From positions 16,908-80,907 of the forward strand of contig RPRB01000004.1 in the NCBI GenBank assembly GCA_003818285.1: 64,000 nt of DNA, given 5' to 3'. The position numbers were made by a program, and so were the translations under genes. Shown in pieces: positions 42,535 through 51,253 of this stretch. The notes beneath the pieces were generated by a model. It ran no database searches. It had not been told where the DNA came from and worked only from the letters and a program-made list of their open reading frames with translations. Every line of letters begins with the position of its first letter. The stretch's first letter is position 1. The stretch is from Myxococcaceae bacterium. GTDB lineage: Bacteria > Myxococcota > Myxococcia > Myxococcales > Myxococcaceae.

Positions 42535-43854
42535 TCACCTCGTGGTGAAGCTCGTGAAGGTCTGCGTCTGGAAACCGACGCCCTCACGGGGGAAGGTCCC
42601 GGTCTCGGCGAAGGCGTCGATGCTGGCGTAGGGACCGACGGCGAAAAGCTGGAAGTCGTACGGATGGGCGGAGGGGAGGCCGAGCCCGTGTGCACTGAGG
42701 TCGGGGATGCGGGCGTGCGTGCCTCCGCTGGCGATGAGGTAAGTCGGATCGTTCGCGGCGCCGCTCAGCACGAGGACGTGGATTCCCCCGGCGACCGGGG
42801 TCCACACCAACTCGGTGCTGGTGTCCACTCCGGTCGCGCCATCGGCGGGGGCAGTGGCGATCGCGGGCGAGGGCAGGGTGAGCACGGCGCCGGTCGTGCC
42901 CGGATTCACGCCGGTGATCTGCGCCGTGGTGAACGAGGTGCCGTCGCCGGTGAGGGCGGTGGCGCTGACGATGGCCTTCGCGCCGATGCCGGAGGGCACC
43001 GGGACCGTGAGGGTGCCCGCGTCCAGGCCGTCCAGGCTCACCGGGAAGTACGCCAGATCGTCGAAGGTCACGTACACGTCCCGCTCCAGGATCTCGTGGC
43101 CCGCGGGTGCGGAGATGGTCGTCGAGATCGGGTCGGTCAGGACCGCGGCGAGCATGAGGTCGGCGTTGCTCACCGTGCCTCCGCTGGTGAGGGCGACCCC
43201 GGTCTGCACCCCGTGCGAGCGGTAGCCGGTGACGGTGCCGTTCGCGTCGACGGTCCACTGCAGGCCGTGCACGGTACCGGTGATGGTGCTGGCGCCGGAC
43301 CAGGCGACTGGAAAGGAGTACGGGGTGGCCTCCACGTAGGCACCGGTCGAGATCTCCGGGGCGCCGTAGCTCACGGCGGTCAGCTCGCCCGAGGGCGTGG
43401 GAAGCGCGTCGCCTCCCACGATGCCCCCTCCCAGGGTGGCGCTCCGGGTCGGCTGGGTACCGGCAGCAAGGTCGAGCAGCTTCGGATCGGTCCGGGTGAG
43501 CTGAGCGTAGACCGTCGCCACCCTCGCCGGTGACGGCTCGAGGATGATCAGGTCGTAGGGAGTGGTGACCCCGGAGATGGTGAACTGGCCGTTGGCGCCG
43601 GTGGTGGCCGAGCCCGGGCCGATGAGCACGGTGCGATTGGCCAGAGGTTGACCGAAGCCATCGAGCACCGAGCCGGAGACGGTCGTCCCTCCGCCCCCTC
43701 CGCCGCCTCCTCCCCCTCCACCGCCTCCGCCGTCCTGCAGTCCAGGCCCGTCGGAACCTCCGCAGCCGAGGAGCAGGACGAGGACGGTCGTGGCGAGAAA
43801 CGAAGGACGAACGGGCACGGGTGGGTTCCCCCCGGAAGAGGCCATCGGTCGCAT
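42535..43854 (-). CDS. Lipoprotein with poly-Gly linker and carboxypeptidase-regulatory-like domain
   Basis: Lipobox VLLLGCGG, DGGGGGGGGGGGGGGGGTTVSGSVLDGFGQPLANRTVLIG. Confidence 0.65.
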   Translation of the reverse strand: MRPMASSGGNPPVPVRPSFLATTVLVLLLGCGGSDGPGLQDGGGGGGGGGGGGGGGTTVSGSVLDGFGQPLANRTVLIGPGSATTGANGQFTISGVTTPYDLIILEPSPARVATVYAQLTRTDPKLLDLAAGTQPTRSATLGGGIVGGDALPTPSGELTAVSYGAPEISTGAYVEATPYSFPVAWSGASTITGTVHGLQWTVDANGTVTGYRSHGVQTGVALTSGGTVSNADLMLAAVLTDPISTTISAPAGHEILERDVYVTFDDLAYFPVSLDGLDAGTLTVPVPSGIGAKAIVSATALTGDGTSFTTAQITGVNPGTTGAVLTLPSPAIATAPADGATGVDTSTELVWTPVAGGIHVLVLSGAANDPTYLIASGGTHARIPDLSAHGLGLPSAHPYDFQLFAVGPYASIDAFAETGTFPREGVGFQTQTFTSFTTR

Positions 43855-43938
43855 CTACCATGGCTGGCGGAGATGCCCCATCCGCGGGCGGCTTGACCCC
43901 CGGGGGCGGCGGTTGGTAACAGGCCAGCGTCGTCCAGT

Positions 43939-44010
43939 GCGGGAATAGCTCAGTGGTAGAGCATCGCCTTGCCAAGGCGAGGGTCGAGGGTTCAAATCCC
44001 TTTTCCCGCT
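43939..44010 (+). tRNA. tRNA-Gly (anticodon GCC)
   Basis: Acceptor GCGGGAA/TTCCCGC fully paired; D arm GCTCAGTGGTAGAGC; anticodon stem TCGCC-TTGCCAA-GGCGA; T arm GAGGG-TTCAAAT-CCCTT; CCA not encoded. Confidence 0.95.
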
Positions 44011-44693
44011 CCTCGAAGCCCCGGCGCCCCCGGGGCTTTCATTTTCTCCCGTCCACGTGGTCGCTCCATGGACGCCAGCGACCCCGGTCTGAGTCGGCTG
44101 ATCGTGCTGGCAGTGGGCGTGCGCGATGGAGGAGGCTGTGCGGATGACGGTCACTCGATTCCTCACCATCGACAACGTCATCGCGGCGAACCCGGACGCC
44201 TTCGGCCCGGGCATCGTGGCGAGCCGTCTGCTCTACCGCGGGCTCGGGGGCGTCTTCATCGTCCGCTCGTTCCGCTGGGCGTCGTGGCTCCCCCGGGTGT
44301 ACCGGGTGAGCGAGGTGCTCCGCGACGGGCAGCTCGATGCCGTCGCCCTGTACGTGCGCAGCGAGAGCGCCCACCATCGTGCCCGGCGCTGCGCAGCGAG
44401 GCCCGGTGCGGCGGCCGAGTACCAAGAGAAGCTTCTCCGACGGCTGTCTCCACCGGCGCCGCAGCCCCGGCAGCGCCCTCGTCCTCGACGCGCCATTGGG
44501 GCGGCTGACTGCTGACGCCCGATTGGCCACCGACGGGCGTGACCCGCGGCTGAGCTGGCACAGCCCGATCATGGCGGGGCCCACCGGAGCTCAACGAGCG
44601 CGGCGACGCGATTGTGGGACGCGTCCTCCTCGTGGATGATGCGTCGGTCACCGTCACGCTCGACGTCGACTATCGGTTCGTGCCGCAGACGCA

Positions 44694-46544
44694 GTGATGG
44701 CCACCGCACCTTCCGAGCTGAGTTCGCCCCCCGGCCCGTCCCCGGTCGAGGACCCCGAGCAGCGGTGGCTGCGCACGGTGTACCGGCCGGGCGTCCCGCA
44801 GCTCACGGTGCGCGCGGTGGTGGTCGGCATGCTGCTCGGCGCGCTGATGTGCCTCTCGAACCTCTACGTCGTCCTCAAGGCTGGCTGGAGCTTCGGGGTC
44901 ACGATCACCGCCTGCGTCATGGCCTTCGCCCTGTTCCGGCTGGGCAGGGCGCTCGGGCTGGTCCGGCGCGAGTTCGGGATCCTCGAGAACAACGCGATGG
45001 GATCGGTGGCGTCCTCGGCGGGGTTCATGACCGGCGGGGGGAACCTCCCGGCGATGGGTGCCCTGCTCCTCCTGACCGGTCTCCGCCCGGAGCCGGTGGC
45101 AATGATGGCCTGGCTGGCGGTGATCGCCATGCTGGGGGTCTTCACCGCCGTGCCGATCAAGCGGCAGCTGATCAACGTCGAGGGGCTGCCGTTCCCCACC
45201 GGGACCGCCACCGCCGAGACGCTGCACGCGCTCCACGGCGAGGGCGGCGAGGCCGTGCGCCGCGCGCGGAAGCTCGGCTGGGCCGCGGCCTTCGGGGCCG
45301 CGCTCGCCTTCGTCCGGGACCTGCGGTGGTTGCCGGTGCACGTGCCCGCCTCCACCGGGTTCCCCTTCACCTTGCGGGGTTTCCCGGCATCCCAGTGGAC
45401 GGTCAGCTTCGACTGGAGCGTGCTCCTCATCGGTGGCGGGGCGCTGCTCGGGTTCCGCACCGGGTGGTCGATGCTCCTCGGCGGCCTCCTGAACTTCTGC
45501 GTGCTCGCCCCCTGGATGCACGATCGGGGAGTGTTCGGGGCGGTCAACTTCCGCTCGCTCCTCGGCTGGTCTCTGTGGCCGGGGGCGGCGCTGATGATCG
45601 CCTCGGGGCTTCTCGCCTTCGGGTTCCAGTGGCGGACCGTGGTCCGCGCCCTCTCGGGGCTCCTGAGCGTGTTCCGGCGAGGCGCGCGCCGGGGCTCGGC
45701 CGCGGACCCGATGGCGGCGGTCGAGGCTCCGCTCACCTGGTTCGGGATGGCGTACCTGGTGCTCGGGCCGATCATCGTCGCCCTGATGGTGACGCTGTTC
45801 GGGTTCCCGGTCTGGGCAGCGCTCCTGGCGCTGCCGCTCGCGGTGCTACTCGGGGTGGTCGCCTCCCGGGTGACGGGCGAGACCGACGTGACGCCCAGCA
45901 AGGCGCTCGGCCCCGTGACCCAGCTGGTCTACGGCGCGGCGCTCCCGGGCCAGCTGCTCCCGAACATCACCGGGGCGAACGTCACCGCGGGCGTGGGACT
46001 CCATGCGGCGGATCTGCTCACCGACCTCAAGTCGGGCTGGCTCCTCGGGGCCAAGCCGCGGCAGCAGCTGATCGGCCAGCTCTTCGGCGCGGTGGCCGGA
46101 GCGGTGGCCGTCGTCCCCGCCTTCAACCTCCTCGTCCCGAGCGCGGACGTGCTCGGCTCCCAGCACTTCCCGGCGCCGGGAGTGCAGGTCTGGGCGAGCG
46201 TCTCCCGCCTGCTGTCGGAGGGCGCGTCGCAGCTCCACCCGGCGGCGCGGCAGGGCATCATGGTCGGGCTGGTCGTCGGCGTAGTGCTCGCGATGCTCGA
46301 GCGGTTCGCTCCGCGGAGGCTGCGGGCCTTCATCCCATCGCCGACCGCGGTGGGAGTCTCCTTCATGATCCCCTTCGCCAACTCGCTGGCCTTCTTCATC
46401 GGCGCGCTCGCGGCCGAGCTGGTGCGGCGCCGGCGGCCTCCCGAGGTGGACGCCACCGTCACCCCGGTGGCGAGCGGGTTCATCGCCGGGGAGAGCCTGA
46501 TGGGCGTGCTCATCGCGATCGCGATCGCGCTCCTGGCGGCCTGA
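44694..46544 (+). CDS. OPT family oligopeptide transporter
   Basis: 616 aa polytopic protein; KAGWSFGVTITACVMAF, FGILENNAMGSVASSAGFMTGGG, GLPFPTGTATAETL. Confidence 0.9.
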   Translation: MMATAPSELSSPPGPSPVEDPEQRWLRTVYRPGVPQLTVRAVVVGMLLGALMCLSNLYVVLKAGWSFGVTITACVMAFALFRLGRALGLVRREFGILENNAMGSVASSAGFMTGGGNLPAMGALLLLTGLRPEPVAMMAWLAVIAMLGVFTAVPIKRQLINVEGLPFPTGTATAETLHALHGEGGEAVRRARKLGWAAAFGAALAFVRDLRWLPVHVPASTGFPFTLRGFPASQWTVSFDWSVLLIGGGALLGFRTGWSMLLGGLLNFCVLAPWMHDRGVFGAVNFRSLLGWSLWPGAALMIASGLLAFGFQWRTVVRALSGLLSVFRRGARRGSAADPMAAVEAPLTWFGMAYLVLGPIIVALMVTLFGFPVWAALLALPLAVLLGVVASRVTGETDVTPSKALGPVTQLVYGAALPGQLLPNITGANVTAGVGLHAADLLTDLKSGWLLGAKPRQQLIGQLFGAVAGAVAVVPAFNLLVPSADVLGSQHFPAPGVQVWASVSRLLSEGASQLHPAARQGIMVGLVVGVVLAMLERFAPRRLRAFIPSPTAVGVSFMIPFANSLAFFIGALAAELVRRRRPPEVDATVTPVASGFIAGESLMGVLIAIAIALLAA

Positions 46545-46574
46545 GCAGGCGTCTCACAGCTGCGGGGCGCCTGC
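46545..46574 (+). terminator. Hairpin downstream of OPT transporter
   Basis: GCAGGCG (46545-46551) perfectly complementary to CGCCTGC (46568-46574), directly after the stop codon; no strong U-tract. Confidence 0.35.
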
Positions 46575-46730
46575 TGCCAGGTGGGTGCAACCCCGGCCGC
46601 GACACTCCCCGGCCGGCCGTCACCGGCGGCGCAACACGCTCGGATCCAAGTGTCTGGAGTTCCTGGGTTCCGGGCTGGCAACGGCCATGCACTGGGGAGA
46701 GGGCGTCTCGCCTCTCCAAAGGAGCTCGCC

Positions 46731-46907
46731 ATGAACACCGCCGCCCTCTTCTCCGCCAGCCGTCACAATCGGTCGCTGGGCCTCGTCCTCGCCGGAGTCA
46801 TCTTCGCCGCCCTCGGCGTCGGCGGCTCGGGTGCCATCGTCCGGAACTTCGTCACCGCCAACGGCCACGCCAGCGCGCCGGTCACGGTTGTCGGGACCAT
46901 CGGGTGA
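46731..46907 (+). CDS. Small single-TM hypothetical protein (58 aa)
   Basis: MNTAALFSASRHNRSLGLVLAGVIFAALGVGGSGAIVRNFVTANGHASAPVTVVGTIG, preceded by AAAGGAG SD-like sequence. Confidence 0.5.
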   Translation: MNTAALFSASRHNRSLGLVLAGVIFAALGVGGSGAIVRNFVTANGHASAPVTVVGTIG

Positions 46908-46914
46908 GCCGCGC

Positions 46915-47406
46915 TCACCGCTCGCAACCGAGGTAGGTCCGCTCGTTGATCCCGAGCACCTGTTCCTCCCATGGCGCGAAGCTGCTGCACCAGCCATTGT
47001 GGTCGTCGGAGCCCCGCCCCAGCTGCACGTGACGGAGCTCGTGAGGAAAGGTCTCCAGAGCCTCCTCGGCGACGTCGACGACCCTGGAGTGGTGGTAGGT
47101 GATTCCGGTGTGTCCCGCCGCATCCACCGCGGCGCCTGCGCGCACCCGGACCGTCCACTGCTCATCCTGCAGCGCCACGGGGCCCCACCACTCCACGAAG
47201 GTGTCGCGGTAGTCCTCGAGGGCGGAGGCGTAGGTCAGGCAGGTGATCGCCGGTGAGTCGCGCGGCGTGACGCCCTCCTCGATCAGCACCGGGACGGTCT
47301 CCAGGTTGCAGCTTGCCGCGGCGGTGATCTCCGGGGCAGCGACGCCGCATCCCGCACACGCGGCGAGGAGCAGCGCGGGGAGCCGACGGACCCAAGAGGA
47401 GGTCAC
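46915..47406 (-). CDS. Secreted lipoprotein-like protein with HExxH motif
   Basis: Signal/lipobox LLLAACAGC; TFPHELRHVQLGRGSDDHNGWC contains HELRH. Confidence 0.55.
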   Translation of the reverse strand: MTSSWVRRLPALLLAACAGCGVAAPEITAAASCNLETVPVLIEEGVTPRDSPAITCLTYASALEDYRDTFVEWWGPVALQDEQWTVRVRAGAAVDAAGHTGITYHHSRVVDVAEEALETFPHELRHVQLGRGSDDHNGWCSSFAPWEEQVLGINERTYLGCER

Positions 47407-47558
47407 CTTGTCGACAACTCTAGCGAAGGCTCGGCTGCCCTCCAGCTGTTCCGCAGGACAGTCGCGCGGGCACGGGGTGGGTCATTTCCGAGGCGCCGTG
47501 CGCGGGACGGAAGCACCTTGTCGCAGGGGTCCGGGCCGACTAGGTCCGCCTGACCATC

Positions 47559-47969
47559 ATGACGTGCGTCCCTCTGCTCGCCCTGGGTGTCCTGCTCGCC
47601 ACCGGCCTGGCCGTGGCCGCGGAATCTCGGGAAAAGTTCCGGATGATCGAGATGTCCGACCTCGAGTCGATGCAGAAGGACCCGAAGTCCCCACCGACCC
47701 TGCTCGACGCCAACGACCCGGAGTTCCGGGAGAAGAACGGGGTCATCCCCGGGGCGAAGCTGCTGAGCTCGTCCGACGGGTACGACCCGAGCAAGGAGCT
47801 GCCGGCGGACAAGAAGGCCCCGCTGGTCTTCTACTGCTCGAGCCGGCTTTGAACGGCCTCGCACACGGCCGCCGGTCGGGCGGTCGAGGCGGGATACACC
47901 CGGGTGGCGGTCCTGGCCCCTGGCCTGAAGGGATGGAAGGACGCCGGAAAGCCCACCGCGCGCCCGTAG
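47559..47969 (+). CDS. Secreted rhodanese-like protein; candidate selenoprotein with in-frame TGA (Sec) at 47850-47852
   Basis: Signal peptide; ...LLDANDPEFREKNGVIPGAKLLSS...APLVFYCSSRL-[TGA]-TASHTAAGRAVEAGYTRVAVLAPGLKGWKDAGKPTARP-TAG. The same frame continues after TGA with a rhodanese C-terminal half. Confidence 0.7.
47866..47886 (+). promoter_or_regulatory. Putative bacterial SECIS-like hairpin
   Basis: CGGCCGCC-GGUCG-GGCGGUCG forms an 8-bp stem (one G-U) with GGUCG apical loop, beginning 21 nt after the in-frame TGA. Confidence 0.5.
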
Positions 47970-48039
47970 CCGGTCGCGGAGCGGGATAGGCTCGCCGCCA
48001 CGGGTCGCCCGTCCCGGGCTCCCGGGGGAGGGTGTCCCG

Positions 48040-48414
48040 ATGCGGGTCCGGAGCACGACGCGGCCTGTCGCGCTGGCGGCAGTCCTCGCCGGTGGCCTGG
48101 CGGCAGGGGCGGCGAAGCCCGACGCGGCGGCGGGGAAGGTCGTCTACGATCGCGAATGCGCGAGCTGCCACGGGGGCACGGGCAAGGGCGACGGCGACGA
48201 CGCGGCGTACTTCACCACCAAGCCCCCGAACTTCACCGACCCCGCGGTCCTCCCCAAGCGCTCGGACGACTTTCTCGCGGCGGTCATCACCGAGGGAGGT
48301 CCGTCGAAGGGGCTGTCCAAGGACATGCCGGCGACCAAGCTCTCGGCTGGAGACATCAAGTCGGTGGTGGCCTACCTCCGGCAGCTGTCCGGGCGGGCGA
48401 AGAGCAGCAAGTAG
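48040..48414 (+). CDS. Class I cytochrome c-like exported protein
   Basis: Signal peptide, CASCHGGTGKGDGDDAAYF (CxxCH), C-terminal IKSVVAYLRQLSG. Confidence 0.85.
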   Translation: MRVRSTTRPVALAAVLAGGLAAGAAKPDAAAGKVVYDRECASCHGGTGKGDGDDAAYFTTKPPNFTDPAVLPKRSDDFLAAVITEGGPSKGLSKDMPATKLSAGDIKSVVAYLRQLSGRAKSSK

Positions 48415-48583
48415 TCCCGCACCCGGATCCGTTTCTGACCTCGGCGGGCGCGGCGTCCCGGGCCCCGGGAGTGTTGACGCGCAGCGTGAGTCGACAGCCT
48501 TCTGCCGGGGACTGAACGCACGAACCGCTGGAAAACGAGCCTGGGGGGCTGTTCGGTGCCAGGCTCAGCAAATTGACGCCCGG

Positions 48584-49753
48584 ATGACCTCCTCCCCGTC
48601 GGACACGGCGAGCCTTCCCGATCCCGAGCCGTCGGATGCGGCGGGCCCTCGCTCCGTCGAGGAGCGCTTCCGTGCGCTCGTCTCCAGCGTCAAGGACTAC
48701 GCGATCTTCATGCTCGATCCCTCCGGGAACGTCGAGACCTGGAACGCCGGAGCCGAGCGGGCCAAGGGCTACAGAGCCGACGAGATCATCGGTCAGCACA
48801 TGTCGAGGTTCTACACGCCGGAGGATCTCTCCCGCGGGCTCCCGGCGACGCTGCTCGCGCAGGCCGTTCGCGAGGGCCGAGTGGAGAGCGAGGGCTGGCG
48901 GGTCCGCAAGGACGGGACGCGCTTCTGGGCGGACGTGGTGATCACCGCCCTCGTCGACGACCGTGGACGGCTGACGGGCTTCGCCAAGGTGACCCGCGAC
49001 CTCACCGAGCGCCTCCGGGCGCAGGAGGAGCAGCTCCGGCTCGCGCACGCCGAGGAGGCGGTTCGTCTCCGCGACGAGTTCCTCTCCATCGCCGCCCACG
49101 AGCTGCGGACGCCGCTCAGCGCCGTGCAGCTCCAGCTCCAGGCCCTGCTCGAGCGCCCCGATGGGATCGATCCCCGGGTCCGGGCGAAGATCGAGCGGGC
49201 CTGCCGGAGCGGAGAGCGGCTGGTCACCCTCGTGGACACGCTCATGGACGTGTCGCGGATCACCAGCGGGAGCCTCACCCTCAGCCCCAGCCAGTTCGAT
49301 CTCACGGCGGCGGTCCAGGAGGTTGTCGAGCGTTTCCGGGAGCACGCGCTCCGCGCTGGGTCGGTGGTCAGCCTTCGCTCCGACGGAGTTCTGGAGGGCC
49401 GCTGGGACCGGCTGCGCATCGAGCAGGTGGTCACCAACCTCCTGGTCAATGCGTTGAAGTACGCCGCCGGGACTCCGGTGGACATCGTGCTGAGCGGGAA
49501 CGAGAAGGAGGTGACGCTCACCGTGTCCGACGGAGGGCCGGGCATCCCCGAGTCGGAGTGGGATCGGATCTTCCTCCGGTTCGAGCGGGCGACCTCGAGG
49601 CGAAACTTCGGCGGACTGGGGCTGGGGCTCTACGTCGCCCGACAGATCGTCGAGGCGCACGGGGGGGACATCCGCCTCACCCGGCCGCGTCCGAAGGGCG
49701 CACACTTCGTCATCCGGTTGCCGCGGGCGCTGCCCACGGGAGTCACTCGATGA
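48584..49753 (+). CDS. PAS domain sensor histidine kinase
   Basis: PAS DYAIFMLDPSGNVETWNAGAERAKGYRADEIIGQ; SIAAHELRTPLSAVQLQL; VSDGGPGIPESEWDRIFLRFER; GGLGLGLYVARQIVEAHGG. Confidence 0.92.
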   Translation: MTSSPSDTASLPDPEPSDAAGPRSVEERFRALVSSVKDYAIFMLDPSGNVETWNAGAERAKGYRADEIIGQHMSRFYTPEDLSRGLPATLLAQAVREGRVESEGWRVRKDGTRFWADVVITALVDDRGRLTGFAKVTRDLTERLRAQEEQLRLAHAEEAVRLRDEFLSIAAHELRTPLSAVQLQLQALLERPDGIDPRVRAKIERACRSGERLVTLVDTLMDVSRITSGSLTLSPSQFDLTAAVQEVVERFREHALRAGSVVSLRSDGVLEGRWDRLRIEQVVTNLLVNALKYAAGTPVDIVLSGNEKEVTLTVSDGGPGIPESEWDRIFLRFERATSRRNFGGLGLGLYVARQIVEAHGGDIRLTRPRPKGAHFVIRLPRALPTGVTR

Positions 49754-50112
49754 GCCACACCGTGCTGGTGGTCGAGGACGATCTCGACATCCGCCAGGCC
49801 CTCATCGAGATCCTCGAGGATCATGGGTTCCAAGCGGTGGGAGCGAGAGATGGCTCCGAGGCGCTGGCCTTCCTCCTCCGTGCCGCCGAGCTCCCCTGCG
49901 TCATCCTCCTGGACCTGATGATGCCGGTCATGGACGGAGCCAGCTTCCGGGAGGCGCAGCGGCGCGACCCCCGGCTCGCCTCGATTCCAGTGGTGGTGCT
50001 CTCGGCGTACCAGGACGCCGACCATCACGCCCACGGGCTGGACGCGGTGTCGGTGCTGCGCAAGCCGCCCGGCGTGCGCGAGCTGGTGAGCGTGCTGCGG
50101 ACTCACTGCTGA
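49750..50112 (+). CDS. Response regulator (REC only)
   Basis: VLVVEDDLDIRQALIEIL, VILLDLMMPVMDG, VVLSAYQD; ATGA overlap with upstream kinase. Confidence 0.9.
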   Translation: MSHTVLVVEDDLDIRQALIEILEDHGFQAVGARDGSEALAFLLRAAELPCVILLDLMMPVMDGASFREAQRRDPRLASIPVVVLSAYQDADHHAHGLDAVSVLRKPPGVRELVSVLRTHC

Positions 50113-50478
50113 GGTGCGCTTCCGGCCGGAGACTTGCCCAGCAGGAAATCACGCGCGCGCCGGAGCGCCTCGCGCCGCTCCAGCACCACGCGCCGGAGGT
50201 CGGGCGCGAGCCCGTTCAGCTTGCCCGGGTCATGCGCCGCGAGCTGGGCGGAGAGCGCGGCCTCGACCACCGCCGCGGGAGGCTTCGGGGCTGACGCCGA
50301 GAAGCCGCCCCGCCTTGTGCCGCTCGCCCTCGAGCACCCGGGGCGAAGGCCACCAGGACGAGTCGGCGCATGGGCGGTCTTCAGCCTAGGCCAGCCGCTC
50401 CGAAACGTCTGTCCTCGCGTCGGGCCGAGGCCTTACAGTGGGGGGTTCCGCCAGCTCCGGGAGGGGAGCCAGCTCACC

Positions 50479-51246
50479 ATGAATCTCGCGTCGGTGAAGT
50501 GCATCGTCTCGGGCGGCGCCCAGGGGCTGGGTCGCCATTTCGCGCTCCGGCTCTGCCAGTCGGGCGCGCAGGTCGCCATCGGCGACGTGAATCCCCAGGG
50601 TCTGGCGGACACGATGGAGCTGGCGCGGGGGATCAGCGGCAAGCTCCACGCCCGGGCGCTCGACGTCTCCCAGGAGTCGGAGGTGCGTGGCTTCGTCGAG
50701 TGGGCGCAGGGCGCGATGGGTGGGCTGAACACGGTGCTGAACAACGCCGGGATCCTCCGGGACGGGCTCCTGGTGAAGAAGGACCGGCACACGGGCGCAG
50801 TGACGGTGCTTCCCAAGGAGCAGTGGGACGCGGTGCTGGCGGTGAACCTCACCGGGGCCACGCTGCTGGTCCGCGAGGCGGTGCGGAAGATGGTCGAGAC
50901 CGGCACCCGCCCCGGGGTGGTGGTGAGCATGTCGAGCATCGCCCGGCACGGGAACCGCGGGCAGTCGAACTACGTCGCCGCCAAGGCGGCGCTGGCGGCG
51001 AACACCTTCACCTGGGCTCGGGACTTCGGCCCCTTCGGGATCCGGGCCACCGCGGTGGCGCCGGGGATGATCGACACCCCGATGACCCGGTCGATGAACC
51101 CCCGGGCGCGCGAGGCCCTGGTCTCGGCCATCCCCACGGGGCGCATCGGCGAGCCGGAGGACATCTGGCTGGCGATCAAGTTCTGCATCGAGTGCGAGTA
51201 CTTCAACGGCCGCACGGTGGACGTGGACGGCGGGCTCACGATGTAG
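50479..51246 (+). CDS. SDR family oxidoreductase (FabG-like)
   Basis: IVSGGAQGLGRHFALRL, NTVLNNAGILRDG, SNYVAAKAAL, VDVDGGLTM. Confidence 0.92.
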   Translation: MNLASVKCIVSGGAQGLGRHFALRLCQSGAQVAIGDVNPQGLADTMELARGISGKLHARALDVSQESEVRGFVEWAQGAMGGLNTVLNNAGILRDGLLVKKDRHTGAVTVLPKEQWDAVLAVNLTGATLLVREAVRKMVETGTRPGVVVSMSSIARHGNRGQSNYVAAKAALAANTFTWARDFGPFGIRATAVAPGMIDTPMTRSMNPRAREALVSAIPTGRIGEPEDIWLAIKFCIECEYFNGRTVDVDGGLTM

Positions 51247-51253
51247 TGGGGAC

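Noticed and set aside
44126-44515. 129-aa ORF after tRNA-Gly as a real gene
   Set aside because: Second half is Arg/Pro-rich and shadow-like; not confident enough to call a CDS, so listed as possible relic DNA.
46511-46530. GCGATCGCGATCGCGC run as a HIP1-like element
   Set aside because: Lies within the OPT coding region and encodes plausible residues (IAIAIAL); expected in GC-rich codon usage.
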